In this document: piece after piece, positions 1-6,841 of the stretch | Position numbering within the stretch: position 1 is the first letter of the stretch | Layout: the number at the start of each line of letters is the position of its first letter | From: DATHXC01 sp041662005 | GTDB lineage: Bacteria > Pseudomonadota > Gammaproteobacteria > Burkholderiales > Methylophilaceae | Length of the DNA stretch: 25,413 bases | Assembly: GCA_041662005.1 (NCBI GenBank) | Contig: JBAZTJ010000026.1 | Coordinates: forward strand, 1-25,413 | Direction of reading: 5' to 3' | Position numbers and translations under genes: made by a program | The notes under the pieces: model-generated | Told to the model about the DNA's origin: nothing | Database searches by the model: none | Seen by the model: only the letters and a program-made list of their open reading frames with translations

Positions 1-324
1 TTGTAAAGTTTCTCCTACCTTCAGGCTTTTGAAAGGCAATTCAACCAGAACTTCTCCTTCAGGCTGGCTGGCCTCTTGTTTTACCTCATTAGACTCAAAG
101 CTTGCTTTTCCTCCCGGTTTTCCGAACTGGCGCAGATGCTCACTGCTTTTATGATCCAGGTACAGCCCTCGTTCGTAGAGCTTTTCGAGTTGGCCCTCTG
201 TCTCGATGATGGTTCCGGCCTGCATTAATAAAGTGCCTTTTGCGTCATAGACCGGATAGGAAATAGGCGTTCCGACTTTAATCAGTTCTTTTGGAATGCG
301 TTTAACTTCTGGTGAATTGGACAT
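1..324 (-). CDS. Partial protein, possible PilZ/flagellar-brake type (C-terminus outside window)
   Basis: The open frame runs from ATG at 324 to the window edge, giving 108 residues that begin MSNSPEVKRIPKELIKVG. The first ~60 residues contain a segment of the type VGTPISYPVYDAKGTLLMQ followed by EGQLEKLYERGLYLD. I associate this kind of N-terminal module with c-di-GMP related PilZ or HD-GYP proteins. A charged, Gln/Glu-rich linker (about residues 65-92) leads into VELPFKSLKVGETLQ, which resembles the beginning of the N-terminal domain of YcgR-like flagellar brake proteins. No PilZ RxxxR motif is visible because the sequence stops. It lies 19 bp downstream of hrcA on the same strand and may be cotranscribed. 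A CAGGAA stretch about 10 bp upstream of the ATG could be the ribosome binding site. The family assignment is tentative. Confidence 0.5.
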   Translation of the reverse strand, partial: MSNSPEVKRIPKELIKVGTPISYPVYDAKGTLLMQAGTIIETEGQLEKLYERGLYLDHKSSEHLRQFGKPGGKASFESNEVKQEASQPEGEVLVELPFKSLKVGETLQ

Positions 325-343
325 TGCCGGCTTGATTCCTGAG

Positions 344-1363
344 TTAGCGCGCAGACAGTGCGCTGGATAAAAGTTTTGCCGTAACATCGACGATTGGTAT
401 CACCCGCTCGTAAGCCATACGGGTAGGGCCGATTACGCCCAGGGTGCCGACGACCTGGCCTTCTGCCTCGTAGGGTGCGGTTACCATGCTGCATTCATCC
501 AGAGGTAAATACCCTGACTCGCCGCCTATAAATATCTGGATGCCTTCAGCACGCTGGCTATTATCGAGTAACTGCATCAGTGAAGTACGGCGCTCAAATA
601 TCTCGAACAGCTTGCGTAGCGAGGTGACATTGGTGGACAGGTCATCTACTTGCAGTAAATTTCTTTCTCCCGATATCACAACACCATCCTTGTCCTCATC
701 CATGGCTTTACTGCTGGCATTGAGAGCGGCTGACATGAGGCGCATCATGTCGGATTGCATCTGCTTGAGCTCTTCATGCAGTTTTTTCTGCACTTGCTCA
801 AAGGTGCTGCCTGAGTAGTGGTGGTTAAAGAAATTGGTTGCCTGCGTTAGTTCCGAAGCCGAATAAGGCTTCTCTGCCACGATGATGCGGTTCTGCACAT
901 TGCCGTCATTGGTGACGATGATGACCAAGATGCGCTTTTCAGAAAGCGGCAAAAATTCCAGATGCTTGAACGCAATGCTCTTGCGTTTTGGAATCATTAC
1001 TACCCCTGCAAACTGTGTCAGGTTGGAGAGTATGCCCGCAGCCGAGGAAATAAGCTCCTGCGGATCAGGGGATGATAGCTCGAATTCCAGCCGTTTGATT
1101 TCCTGGCTTTGTAGCGGTTGTATGGTCAGCAGGCTATCTACAAACAGGCGGTAGCCAAGCTGGGTGGGGATGCGTCCTGCCGACGTATGCGGGCTGGTGA
1201 TAAAGCCCAACCCTTCAAGGTCGGACATTACATTGCGGATGGTGGCCGGGCTTAAATCCAGCCCCGAGCACTTGGAAAGCGTACGAGATCCCACGGGCTG
1301 GCCATCACTGATGTAGTGTTCAACCAGGGTTTTAAGCAGGACTTGCGCGCGTTTATCTAGCAT
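344..1363 (-). CDS. hrcA: Heat-inducible transcription repressor HrcA
   Basis: HrcA is the repressor that binds CIRCE operators of groESL and dnaK operons and depends on GroEL for activity. The protein has 339 residues, the normal family length. The N-terminal winged-helix segment begins MLDKRAQVLLKTLVEHYISDG and contains QPVGSRTLSK and LSPATIRNVMSDLEGLGFI, typical of HrcA. The open frame extends 24 codons further upstream, but those residues are not family-like, and a candidate promoter overlaps the upstream end, so I place the start at 1363. No good Shine-Dalgarno is visible there. It lies downstream of the yejM-like gene on the same strand. I found no CIRCE element (TTAGCACTC-N9-GAGTGCTAA) around it, so autoregulation is not evident here. 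Confidence 0.95.
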   Translation of the reverse strand: MLDKRAQVLLKTLVEHYISDGQPVGSRTLSKCSGLDLSPATIRNVMSDLEGLGFITSPHTSAGRIPTQLGYRLFVDSLLTIQPLQSQEIKRLEFELSSPDPQELISSAAGILSNLTQFAGVVMIPKRKSIAFKHLEFLPLSEKRILVIIVTNDGNVQNRIIVAEKPYSASELTQATNFFNHHYSGSTFEQVQKKLHEELKQMQSDMMRLMSAALNASSKAMDEDKDGVVISGERNLLQVDDLSTNVTSLRKLFEIFERRTSLMQLLDNSQRAEGIQIFIGGESGYLPLDECSMVTAPYEAEGQVVGTLGVIGPTRMAYERVIPIVDVTAKLLSSALSAR

Positions 1364-1406
1364 GGTGCTTGATGACTGAAATTTTTGGTTAGCAACATAG
1401 TGGAAA

Positions 1407-1435
1407 ATTATCAGGCACAAGCTGTCACAGCGCAA
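1407..1435 (-). promoter_or_regulatory. Candidate sigma70 promoter for hrcA
   Basis: On the minus strand TTGCGC (1435-1430) and GATAAT (1412-1407) are separated by exactly 17 bp. The -10 matches consensus at 5 of 6 positions; the -35 is poor beyond TTG. Initiation would fall near 1400, upstream of the chosen hrcA start at 1363 and downstream of the longer alternative start at 1435. It would let hrcA be transcribed independently of the yejM-like gene. Confidence 0.4.
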
Positions 1436-1441
1436 TAAGTA

Positions 1442-3379
1442 TTATTTGGGTGGCGGTTTTTTATCCAGAAATTTTGTGAGGTCCTGTATGGTTTGTATCA
1501 GCGCAGGCTGCTTGCTCCTAGTCACAGAAGCTAACTTGGCTGCTGGAATCGCTTCGTCATTGGCATAGCTTAAACGGTTGCCGCCATATCCCTGAATGCT
1601 TACCGGCTGAACAATTTTGACCTCCTTGTCTACAAAAACCACGCGATTCCAGTCTGAAATGTAGGTGGAGTTACGTTTTTCCGACGAAAGTAAATTGTAG
1701 CCAATGGCATAGTCGCTCGTCGGGTTGGTCACACCGAGCAGTGGCATGATGGTCGGGATGATATCCATATGGCTGGTCATCTCGTTGCTTACCTTGGGCG
1801 CTTGTCCTGGTACCCAAATCACCAGTGGGGTACGCACTTGCTCATCGACAAAAGTCGAGTTGTGGCCCCAATAACCGTGCTCCATGAACTCCTCTCCATG
1901 GTCGCCCAGAACTACGACAATGGTATTGTCCAGCAGGTTTTTTTCTCGCAGGTAGTCGAAGATGCGGCCGAACTGGCTATCCAGGTGATGTACGGCGTTG
2001 ATGTAGCGGTTCTTGATGGGGGTGATGTCTGCGCGCAAAGCTTCCTTGCTCAGGGTGGCATAGTTGATATCGTCGCGGAAAGGGCGGCGGATAATACTTT
2101 CCGGTGGGAAGTGGTAGCGCGCATGCGGCGACTCAAAAAACATGAAGGTGAAGAAAGGTTTTGCCGGGTCGCGCTTGTCTATGAAGTTAAGCAAGCTGCT
2201 CACATTGGCGCGGTCACGCTCCCAGCCGAAGCCAGGTTCCGGCAGGGAGTGTAGTTTGTCTGCAGGGATCTGGCTGAAAATGGTCTTGTCGAATTCAGGA
2301 TAGGAAAAGCGGGCGCTGGTGAATAAATCCATTTGGTAACCCTGTTGTTGCAACACGTCAATAATGGCTGCGCCACGATGCTCCTTCAGGAATGAAAACC
2401 AGTAATTGCCAGGGATGCCCATGAACATGGAAAACACGCCCATGCGCGTACCGTTGCCGCCGCTATCGTTGCGGGTGAAGCGGCTGGCCTTTTCAGCAAA
2501 CTGCCAGGTGCTGGGCATGATCTCCGGGTCCAGCATGTCGGCCCGCCATGACTCGGATACTAGCCAGACGATATTGTACGGTTTGGCTGGCTGCTTAAAC
2601 TGAATCGGGTTGAGTGGGTAGTGCAGGCGGCCTTTTACCTCAATATGCTCAGATTTGTTAATCTTGTATCCGAGCATTTTAAAAAAGTGGCGTGCACTGA
2701 TGGGGTGGAAAAACGGCACCGTTTCAGCTAGTGATGTAAGCCGGCCTTTACTGTAGGAGTCGGCGGCGTAAGTAAAGTGCACGCCAAGGGTCGTGATGAA
2801 AATCACCATGGTAGTGTACAGTCCAAGCCGCCTTGGCAAGCGATGCAGGATCTGCATATGCTTGCTGAGAAAGTAGCTCAGCCAAAGAACTAGCAATTGC
2901 AGTATGAAAAAACCGGCAGCAATCAGCGCAAAGCCTATGTCTGACTGACTGCTGCCACCCATAGACTCTACGCCACCTGGCGTCATTAACAGGTTCAGGA
3001 TGAAGCCATTGATAAACATGCCATAGAGCGAAAAAATCTTGGCGTTGGCATACAGCAATAAGGTGGTTATGCCGGTAGTCGATATCGCTATTGTTTGGAT
3101 AGTCCAGATGGAGAATCTGCTGAATGCCGCGAAATGCTTGCTTATCAGGTAACTGATGCCTGTCAATGCGATTGCGGGCAGCAGGTAAAGCAAGCCATAG
3201 CAGCACCATGCGACAAGGATGAACAGGAATGAGCTGGCGCCGTCGTTGTATGCTGCACTAAAGCTGATGGAGTCAGCTGCTATTGATAGTACAACAACAT
3301 AGCTAAGCCAGAAATATAAGTACAGCGTATTGGGTTGGCTGGGATTTGCTAGGGTTTTAGGCAAAGGAATTCTTCTCAA
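1442..3379 (-). CDS. YejM/PbgA-like inner-membrane protein (DUF3413 plus sulfatase-fold domain)
   Basis: This is a 645-residue inner-membrane protein. The N-terminal third (about residues 20-215) carries five hydrophobic segments, matching the DUF3413 membrane domain. The rest is a periplasmic alkaline-phosphatase/sulfatase-fold domain with YNIVWLVSESWRADML near residue 270, a GGNGTRMGVFSMFMG segment at the usual nucleophile site, and GDHGEEFMEHGYWGHNS near residue 510. Enterobacterial YejM/PbgA controls lipopolysaccharide synthesis through the LapB-FtsH-LpxC pathway and binds lipid A and cardiolipin; whether that applies here is inference. The start is uncertain: the frame opens at TTG 3379, directly against a TATAAA, and TTG at 3364 is an alternative. 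No in-frame ATG exists before the membrane domain is well under way. hrcA follows on the same strand. Confidence 0.85.
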   Translation of the reverse strand: MRRIPLPKTLANPSQPNTLYLYFWLSYVVVLSIAADSISFSAAYNDGASSFLFILVAWCCYGLLYLLPAIALTGISYLISKHFAAFSRFSIWTIQTIAISTTGITTLLLYANAKIFSLYGMFINGFILNLLMTPGGVESMGGSSQSDIGFALIAAGFFILQLLVLWLSYFLSKHMQILHRLPRRLGLYTTMVIFITTLGVHFTYAADSYSKGRLTSLAETVPFFHPISARHFFKMLGYKINKSEHIEVKGRLHYPLNPIQFKQPAKPYNIVWLVSESWRADMLDPEIMPSTWQFAEKASRFTRNDSGGNGTRMGVFSMFMGIPGNYWFSFLKEHRGAAIIDVLQQQGYQMDLFTSARFSYPEFDKTIFSQIPADKLHSLPEPGFGWERDRANVSSLLNFIDKRDPAKPFFTFMFFESPHARYHFPPESIIRRPFRDDINYATLSKEALRADITPIKNRYINAVHHLDSQFGRIFDYLREKNLLDNTIVVVLGDHGEEFMEHGYWGHNSTFVDEQVRTPLVIWVPGQAPKVSNEMTSHMDIIPTIMPLLGVTNPTSDYAIGYNLLSSEKRNSTYISDWNRVVFVDKEVKIVQPVSIQGYGGNRLSYANDEAIPAAKLASVTRSKQPALIQTIQDLTKFLDKKPPPK

Positions 3380-3716
3380 TTTATAGGGTATTGCTTGCGT
3401 TGACTGCGCAAATTATTGACATCAGAAAAACTCAAGGTGAGCTCGTTGTCGCAATTGATATGCCAGCTGCGGAAAGACTTTAGTGTAAGGTTCTAGATGC
3501 TTGTTTTTGCTTTGGTATTTATAGAGCTGCAGCTATTACTTGTTAATGAGGGCGGTTTTTACTGCAAAGGTGGTAGCGTTTAAGTAAATAAGCCTGCATT
3601 TTTTGCAGGGTATAGGCTGGGATTTTGGCTGGCTTTGGTTGCAGCTTTAGGCTTTTATACACCACTCTGGTGAAGGTGTCTTCTATGGCATGGTGATCTA
3701 TGATTTAATGCCAACC
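3380..3716. other. Divergent intergenic region between the yejM-like gene and nadK
   Basis: No convincing gene is seen in this ~335 bp AT-rich stretch. TATAAA at 3385-3380 on the minus strand could be the -10 of the yejM-like gene. On the plus strand TTTGGT (3634-3639) and TATACA (3656-3661), 16 bp apart, could drive nadK. A small hairpin, CCTGCA/TGCAGG around a five-T loop, lies at 3593-3609. All of these are weak candidates. Confidence 0.35.
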
Positions 3717-4580
3717 ATGAAAACTGCATTCCAGAGAGTTGCCCTTATCGGCAAATATAACAACCCCGAAATGCGGGATCAGATTCTGACGCTGGCTTCC
3801 TTTCTGGATGAGCAGCACATTAACGTCTTCATTGAGGAAAATACCGCCCAGCACTGTAATCTCGAAAACTACCAAACATTGCACATAGATGCAGTTGGCG
3901 ACCATGCTGACCTAGTGGTGGTGTTGGGAGGCGATGGCACTATGCTGTCAGCCGCGCGCGCCTTGCTTGATTCTGAAATTCCACTGGTCGGTGTTAATCG
4001 TGGGCGTTTCGGCTTTCTGACCGATGTGAGCTCCAAGAATATGCTCGAAGCGATGAGCAAAATACTTGCCGGCGAATTCAATATCGAGCAACGTATCCTG
4101 TTAAAGGCCAGCATCGTACGCAATGGTGAAGTTATCAGCCAGGGCTGTGCCATGAACGATGTGGTCGTCAATAAGAGTGGCATGTCACGCCTGATTGAGT
4201 TGGAGATTTATATCGATGGTCAGTTTGTGCATAAACAACGCTCGGATGGGCTGATTCTGGCTACGCCGACGGGCACCACAGCGTATTCTTTATCTGCTGG
4301 CGGACCTATCTTGCATCCGGCACTGGATGCTTTCGCTTTGGTACCGATTTGTCCGCATACCTTGAGTAATCGGCCTATCGCTATTAATAGTTCAAGCAAA
4401 GTGGAAATTACGCTGATTCATGGTGATGATGTTGGCGTGCATTTTGACGGTCAACTGCAAGTAGGCATGGTGCCGGGGGACAAAGTGATCGTGCAGCGTG
4501 CAGAAAAAACGGTTTCGCTGTTGCACCCTTTGGGGCACAGTCATTTCGATATGCTGCGAGAAAAGCTCAAATGGGGTTAA
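3717..4580 (+). CDS. nadK: NAD kinase
   Basis: NAD kinase phosphorylates NAD+ to NADP+ in the cytoplasm using ATP. From ATG 3717 the product has 287 residues and begins MKTAFQRVALIGKYNNPEM, as in other betaproteobacterial NAD kinases. The diagnostic GGDGT motif is at residues 71-75 (VVVLGGDGTMLSAAR). It is followed by GVNRGRFGFLTD, NDVVVNK and TPTGTTAYSLSAGGPI, all part of the nucleotide-binding fold. The frame opens at 3690 and ATG 3708 is also possible; no clear Shine-Dalgarno decides between them, so the start rests on family comparison. recN follows after 29 bp on the same strand, a common proteobacterial pairing. Confidence 0.96.
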   Translation: MKTAFQRVALIGKYNNPEMRDQILTLASFLDEQHINVFIEENTAQHCNLENYQTLHIDAVGDHADLVVVLGGDGTMLSAARALLDSEIPLVGVNRGRFGFLTDVSSKNMLEAMSKILAGEFNIEQRILLKASIVRNGEVISQGCAMNDVVVNKSGMSRLIELEIYIDGQFVHKQRSDGLILATPTGTTAYSLSAGGPILHPALDAFALVPICPHTLSNRPIAINSSSKVEITLIHGDDVGVHFDGQLQVGMVPGDKVIVQRAEKTVSLLHPLGHSHFDMLREKLKWG

Positions 4581-4609
4581 TCGATGATCAGGTGGGGTTG
4601 ATTTCTTAA

Positions 4610-6271
4610 ATGTTGCAAACACTATCCATTCGCGATTTTGTCATTGTCGATAAGCTCGATTTGGAGTTTGACCGCGGCTTCACCGTACTGACTGGCGAAA
4701 CCGGTGCAGGAAAATCTATCCTCATAGATGCTTTGTCTCTGGCATTGGGCGCGCGCGCGGAGGGTGGTATCACTCGCGCCGGATGTGACCGTGCTGAAAT
4801 CGTGGCAAGTTTCAATGTCTCTGCGCTGGCTGATTTGCAGGCTTGGCTGCAGGAGAGCGAAATTCCTCAGGACGATGCTGAGTTACTGTTGAAACGCGTC
4901 ATTTATGCCGATGGTCGCTCACGTGCCTTCATTAATGGGCTGCCTGCTACTATCCAGCAATTGCGGGAGGTCGGTGAGTTTCTGGTCGACATTTATAGTC
5001 AGCACGCCCACCACTCTTTACTTAAACAAAGTTACCAACGGCAAATCCTGGATGATTATGCCGGGTTGAGTGAAGTGACGCGGCAACTGGCATCGCACTT
5101 CCACGTTTGGCAGGAGCTCAGGCAGCGACGCATCGAGGTGGAGCGTAATGCGTCGCTTTACGCTGAGGAGCTGGCGGAGTTGCGTGACCAAGTACGTGAG
5201 TTGGCACAGCTTGCACCCTCTGGTGAGGAGTGGGAGCCTCTGCAGCTGGAGCATAGCCGCCTTTCGCATGGGGCAAGTTTATTGTCAGGTAGTGAAGAAT
5301 GCCGCGATCTGTTGAGTGAGGGGGAGTTCTCCGCAATTCGTCAGCTTTTGAGCGTGCAGCATAAGTTGCAAGGGCTTTCTGAATATGATGCAGTGCTGCA
5401 GGAGGCGCTGGAAACGGTCGATTCTGCGGTGATTCAAATCCAGGAAACCGATCGTTTCCTCAATCGCTACATACAACGTGCGGATTTGGAACCGGAGCGC
5501 CTTGCCGAAGTGGAGTCACGGATACAGGCCATCCATGCTGCTGCACGTAAAAACCGCGTGCGCCCGGAGGACTTGGCAGCGCTGCTGGTTGAATGGCAAT
5601 CGCGCATGGTGGAACTTGAAAGTTTTAGCAATGACGGAGAGCTTGCCAGAAAAGAGGCCTTAGCTATGGCTGCTTATCAGTCGCTAGCTGAAACCGTAAG
5701 TGCAGGGCGCAAAAAAGCGGCAAAGTTGCTCAGCGAGAAAATCAGCACTGAAATGCAACGGCTGGCGTTGGCCGGTGGTAGTTTTGTGGTGGATTTGGAG
5801 GCACAGGAATCCGCAGCAACAGGGCTGGAGCAGGTTGAATTTCTGGTAGCTGGACATGCCGGCGTAGCGCCGCGGCCGCTGGCTAAAGTAGCTTCAGGTG
5901 GTGAGTTGTCGCGTATCAGCCTGGCCATTCGCGTGACTACCGCCCAGCAGGGATACATTCCTACCATGATCTTTGATGAAGTGGATGTCGGGATAGGGGG
6001 GGGCGTGGCTGAGATTGTCGGGCAGTTGCTCAAACAACTTGGTGAAAAGCGGCAGATACTGGTGATTACCCATCTGCCGCAGGTTGCAGCCCAGGGTGAG
6101 CAGCATCTGCGCGTGAGCAAGTCCGAGATTAGCGGTCAGACTCTGAGTCGTATTGAACAGCTGCCTGAGGTAGCGCGGATAGAGGAAGTGGCACGTATGC
6201 TAGGCGGTGTCGATATCACAGAAACCACCCGCAAGCATGCCACTGAAATGTTAGGTGTAGCCAGCACTTAG
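4610..6271 (+). CDS. recN: DNA repair protein RecN
   Basis: RecN is an SMC-like ATPase that acts at double-strand breaks in recombinational repair. The 553-residue protein has a Walker A motif GETGAGKS at residues 29-36, a long central coiled-coil region rich in Glu, Arg and Leu (about 150-360), an ABC signature VASGGELSRISLAIR and a Walker B motif TMIFDEVDVGIGG. The late histidine segment LVITHLPQVAAQGEQHL is also present. Length and motif order match the family. ATG 4610 gives the canonical start MLQTLSIRDFVIVDKLDLEF. The gene follows nadK closely and is probably cotranscribed. I saw no obvious LexA box immediately upstream, so SOS control is not evident. It converges with fur across 62 bp. 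Confidence 0.97.
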   Translation: MLQTLSIRDFVIVDKLDLEFDRGFTVLTGETGAGKSILIDALSLALGARAEGGITRAGCDRAEIVASFNVSALADLQAWLQESEIPQDDAELLLKRVIYADGRSRAFINGLPATIQQLREVGEFLVDIYSQHAHHSLLKQSYQRQILDDYAGLSEVTRQLASHFHVWQELRQRRIEVERNASLYAEELAELRDQVRELAQLAPSGEEWEPLQLEHSRLSHGASLLSGSEECRDLLSEGEFSAIRQLLSVQHKLQGLSEYDAVLQEALETVDSAVIQIQETDRFLNRYIQRADLEPERLAEVESRIQAIHAAARKNRVRPEDLAALLVEWQSRMVELESFSNDGELARKEALAMAAYQSLAETVSAGRKKAAKLLSEKISTEMQRLALAGGSFVVDLEAQESAATGLEQVEFLVAGHAGVAPRPLAKVASGGELSRISLAIRVTTAQQGYIPTMIFDEVDVGIGGGVAEIVGQLLKQLGEKRQILVITHLPQVAAQGEQHLRVSKSEISGQTLSRIEQLPEVARIEEVARMLGGVDITETTRKHATEMLGVAST

Positions 6272-6333
6272 CGTAACTAGGCGCTGCATGAATGGCCCTG
6301 CCCAAGAGTTTGGGAGCGGCTTGAGCGCTACAT

Positions 6334-6759
6334 TCAATTTTTATAAGGGCAGGGCTGCTTGGTGCAATCTGCGTAAATATGCAGAGAGTGGTCGTGAATC
6401 TTGAAGCCGCGCTCAGTCGCTGCTATTTTCTGGCGCTTTTCAATTTCCTCGTCAAAAAACTCTTCCACTCGCCCGCATTGCAGGCAAACAATATGGTCGT
6501 GATGTCCGCCCTGATTTAATTCAAATACGGCCTTGCCGCTTTCGAAGTGGTGACGCACCAGCAGGCCGGCCTGCTCAAACTGGGTAAGCACGCGGTAAAC
6601 GGTTGCCAAGCCTACATCTTCGCCGGTATTGAGTAATATCTTGTACACATCCTCGGCTGACAGGTGGCGTTCCTGACTGTTTTCAAACAGGCTTAGTACC
6701 TTGAGTCTTGGCAGTGTGGCTTTTAGCCCAGCATTCTTTAATTCGTCGGGTTCACGCAT
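6334..6759 (-). CDS. fur: Ferric uptake regulator Fur
   Basis: Fur is the iron-responsive, metal-binding transcriptional repressor. The 141-residue protein has an N-terminal winged helix (GLKATLPRLKVLSLFE, then SAEDVYKILLNTGEDVGLATVYRVLTQFEQAGLL). Metal-ligand motifs are complete: H32, E80, the cluster H86-H87-D88-H89, the C92-x2-C95 pair and a C-terminal C132-x4-C137 pair. The CxxC pair and HHDH cluster favour true Fur over Zur or PerR, although paralogues cannot be excluded from sequence alone. ATG 6759 gives MREPDELKNAGLKAT, a family-typical start. It is divergent from the bamE-like gene, an arrangement common in beta- and gammaproteobacteria, and shares an 82-bp intergenic region with it. 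Confidence 0.95.
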   Translation of the reverse strand: MREPDELKNAGLKATLPRLKVLSLFENSQERHLSAEDVYKILLNTGEDVGLATVYRVLTQFEQAGLLVRHHFESGKAVFELNQGGHHDHIVCLQCGRVEEFFDEEIEKRQKIAATERGFKIHDHSLHIYADCTKQPCPYKN

Positions 6760-6841
6760 GGTAGATTAATCACTATATTGGAGTTGCTATATTTAGGGTC
6801 GTAAGTGTCATGGTATATTATCGTCATTTCTTATTAAAGTC
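6760..6841. promoter_or_regulatory. Shared divergent promoter region, fur / bamE-like gene
   Basis: This 82-bp AT-rich region must hold the promoters of both flanking genes. On the minus strand TATAGT lies close to fur. On the plus strand a TATATT/TATTAT cluster lies about 25-30 bp before the bamE-like start. AT-rich elements resembling parts of a Fur box (such as GATAATG at the bamE start) are present, but I cannot assemble a convincing 19-bp box. Confidence 0.35.

Noticed and set aside
343..363. Possible CIRCE operator near hrcA (TTAGCGCGC...)
   Set aside because: Arms do not match TTAGCACTC/GAGTGCTAA and the sequence is inside the hrcA coding end, not in a promoter.
1769..2254. Antisense open frame of 161 codons inside the yejM-like gene
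   Set aside because: A shadow of a real gene: no family-like features, no ribosome binding site, and the opposite strand encodes a full recognisable protein.
6300..6320. Terminator between recN and fur (CCCAA/TTGGG)
   Set aside because: Only a 5-bp stem with no U-run on either strand.
6805..6830. Pho-like half-sites GTGTCAT and TCGTCAT before the bamE-like gene
   Set aside because: They are 16 bp apart instead of 11, so they do not form a Pho box.
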